Shown here piece by piece: positions 14,200-14,836 of a DNA stretch of 14,836 nucleotides; the first letter of the stretch is position 1, and each line of letters begins with the position of its first letter. The notes beneath the pieces were generated by a model. The model was not told the origin of the DNA. It saw nothing but the letters and a program-made list of their open reading frames with translations, and searched no databases. A program made the position numbers and the translations under genes. Source of the DNA: Acidobacteriota bacterium (GTDB lineage Bacteria; Acidobacteriota; Vicinamibacteria; Vicinamibacterales; UBA8438); assembly GCA_005778315.1 (NCBI GenBank), contig SXOW01000260.1, positions 1 to 14,836 of the forward strand, written 5' to 3'.

Positions 14200-14836
14200 C
14201 TAGCCGTTCTCCACTGTCATTACGTCGAACTGTTCGTGGTGCAGGAGTGCGTCCGGTCGCAGCGTAATCTGCCGCTTGAGCGTCCGCTCGATTTCCTTGA
14301 GCACGCTCCGCTCTTCATGCTTGAGGGCCCGCGCCACATCCGGGTTGACACGAAGTTGCACGCGGTGCCCGTTCAGGTCGTTGCTGATCTTGCGTAGCTC
14401 CGACAAGATTTCGAAGCAGATCGCCGAGGTCGACTTCACCACTGCGCTCCCGGAGCAGTAGGGACAGGGTTCGGTCAACTGACGCTCGAGACTCTGCTTG
14501 ACCCGCTTCCGCGTGGTAATGATGAGACCGAACTCGGTCACTTGGACCGCTTTCGACGGCGAGCGGTCGCGCCGGATCTGCTGCTCGAACGCCTGATAGA
14601 CGCTCTGGCGGTTCTTGCGCTCCTCCATATCGATAAAGTCGAGCACGATGATGCCACCGAGGTCGCGGAGACGGATCTGCCGCACGATTTCACTGACCGC
14701 TTCGAGATTCGTTTTGACGATGGTGTCCTCGAGACGACCGCTCCGTTTCCCCACGTAGCGCCCGGTATTCACGTCAATCGCGACCAGCGCCTCGGTTTGA
14801 TTGATGACGATGTACCCACCCGACTTCAGCCACACC
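14200..14836 (-). CDS. Ribonuclease E/G family protein (C-terminal part, 5' end outside window)
   Basis: The last 211 or so codons of a Rne/Rng-family endoribonuclease, which cuts single-stranded 5'-monophosphorylated RNA in rRNA maturation and mRNA decay. The fragment opens in GGYIVINQTEALVAIDVNTG, containing the first catalytic Asp (D303 equivalent). It continues with NLEAVSEIVRQIRLRDLGG and IVLDFIDMEERKNR (D346 equivalent), then FGLIITTRKRVKQSLE, and the Zn-link CPYC (C124 and C127 of the fragment). A small-domain C-terminus of about 85 residues follows and ends without the long disordered degradosome scaffold of enterobacterial RNase E, so it is RNase G-like in length at this end. The TAG stop is at 14202-14200. 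The start and S1 domain lie beyond position 14836. Confidence 0.95.
   Translation of the reverse strand, partial: VWLKSGGYIVINQTEALVAIDVNTGRYVGKRSGRLEDTIVKTNLEAVSEIVRQIRLRDLGGIIVLDFIDMEERKNRQSVYQAFEQQIRRDRSPSKAVQVTEFGLIITTRKRVKQSLERQLTEPCPYCSGSAVVKSTSAICFEILSELRKISNDLNGHRVQLRVNPDVARALKHEERSVLKEIERTLKRQITLRPDALLHHEQFDVMTVENG

Overview
The window is GC-rich with tightly packed genes and frequent 4-bp stop/start overlaps. It contains no rRNA, tRNA, CRISPR array, integrase or transposase that I can see. Gene content (ABC-2 exporters, TsaD, MtnA, a CNT nucleoside transporter, a HEAT/HD-GYP pair, RNase E/G and a small secreted protein of a type I associate with Acidobacteriota) suggests a free-living, high-GC Gram-negative bacterium. 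Acidobacteriota of the Vicinamibacteria type is my best guess, but this is inference from gene flavour, not a marker-gene placement.

Layout. Positions 1-8271 are all on the minus strand. Read in the direction of transcription they are: a CNT-family nucleoside transporter (8271-6922); mtnA (6783-5737), tsaD (5724-4609) and a NUDIX hydrolase (4612-4187), packed as an apparent operon; a 170-bp extremely GC-rich intergenic block (3981-4154) built from two 50-bp direct repeats around a perfect hairpin; a small HD-domain hydrolase (3975-3409); and an ABC-2 export operon arranged ATPase, permease, ATPase, permease (3342 to beyond position 1). The first ATPase of that operon carries a single in-frame amber stop just after Walker B, so it is broken or misassembled as read.

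Positions 8358-14124 are on the plus strand. A 748-residue HEAT-repeat protein and an HD-GYP cyclic-di-GMP phosphodiesterase-like protein overlap by 4 bp and share a roughly 105-residue N-terminal module. They are followed by a small membrane protein, a DinB-family protein, a one-domain methylguanine-methyltransferase homologue that keeps its active-site cysteine, and a small secreted protein with a good extended -10 promoter and ribosome binding site. The window ends with the 3' part of an RNase E/G gene on the minus strand, convergent with the secreted-protein gene.

The most interesting items are the HEAT/HD-GYP pair with its duplicated N-terminal module (a plausible undescribed signalling pair), the nonsense codon in an otherwise pristine ABC ATPase, and the structured GC-rich repeat block. 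Most of the rest is ordinary chromosomal content.
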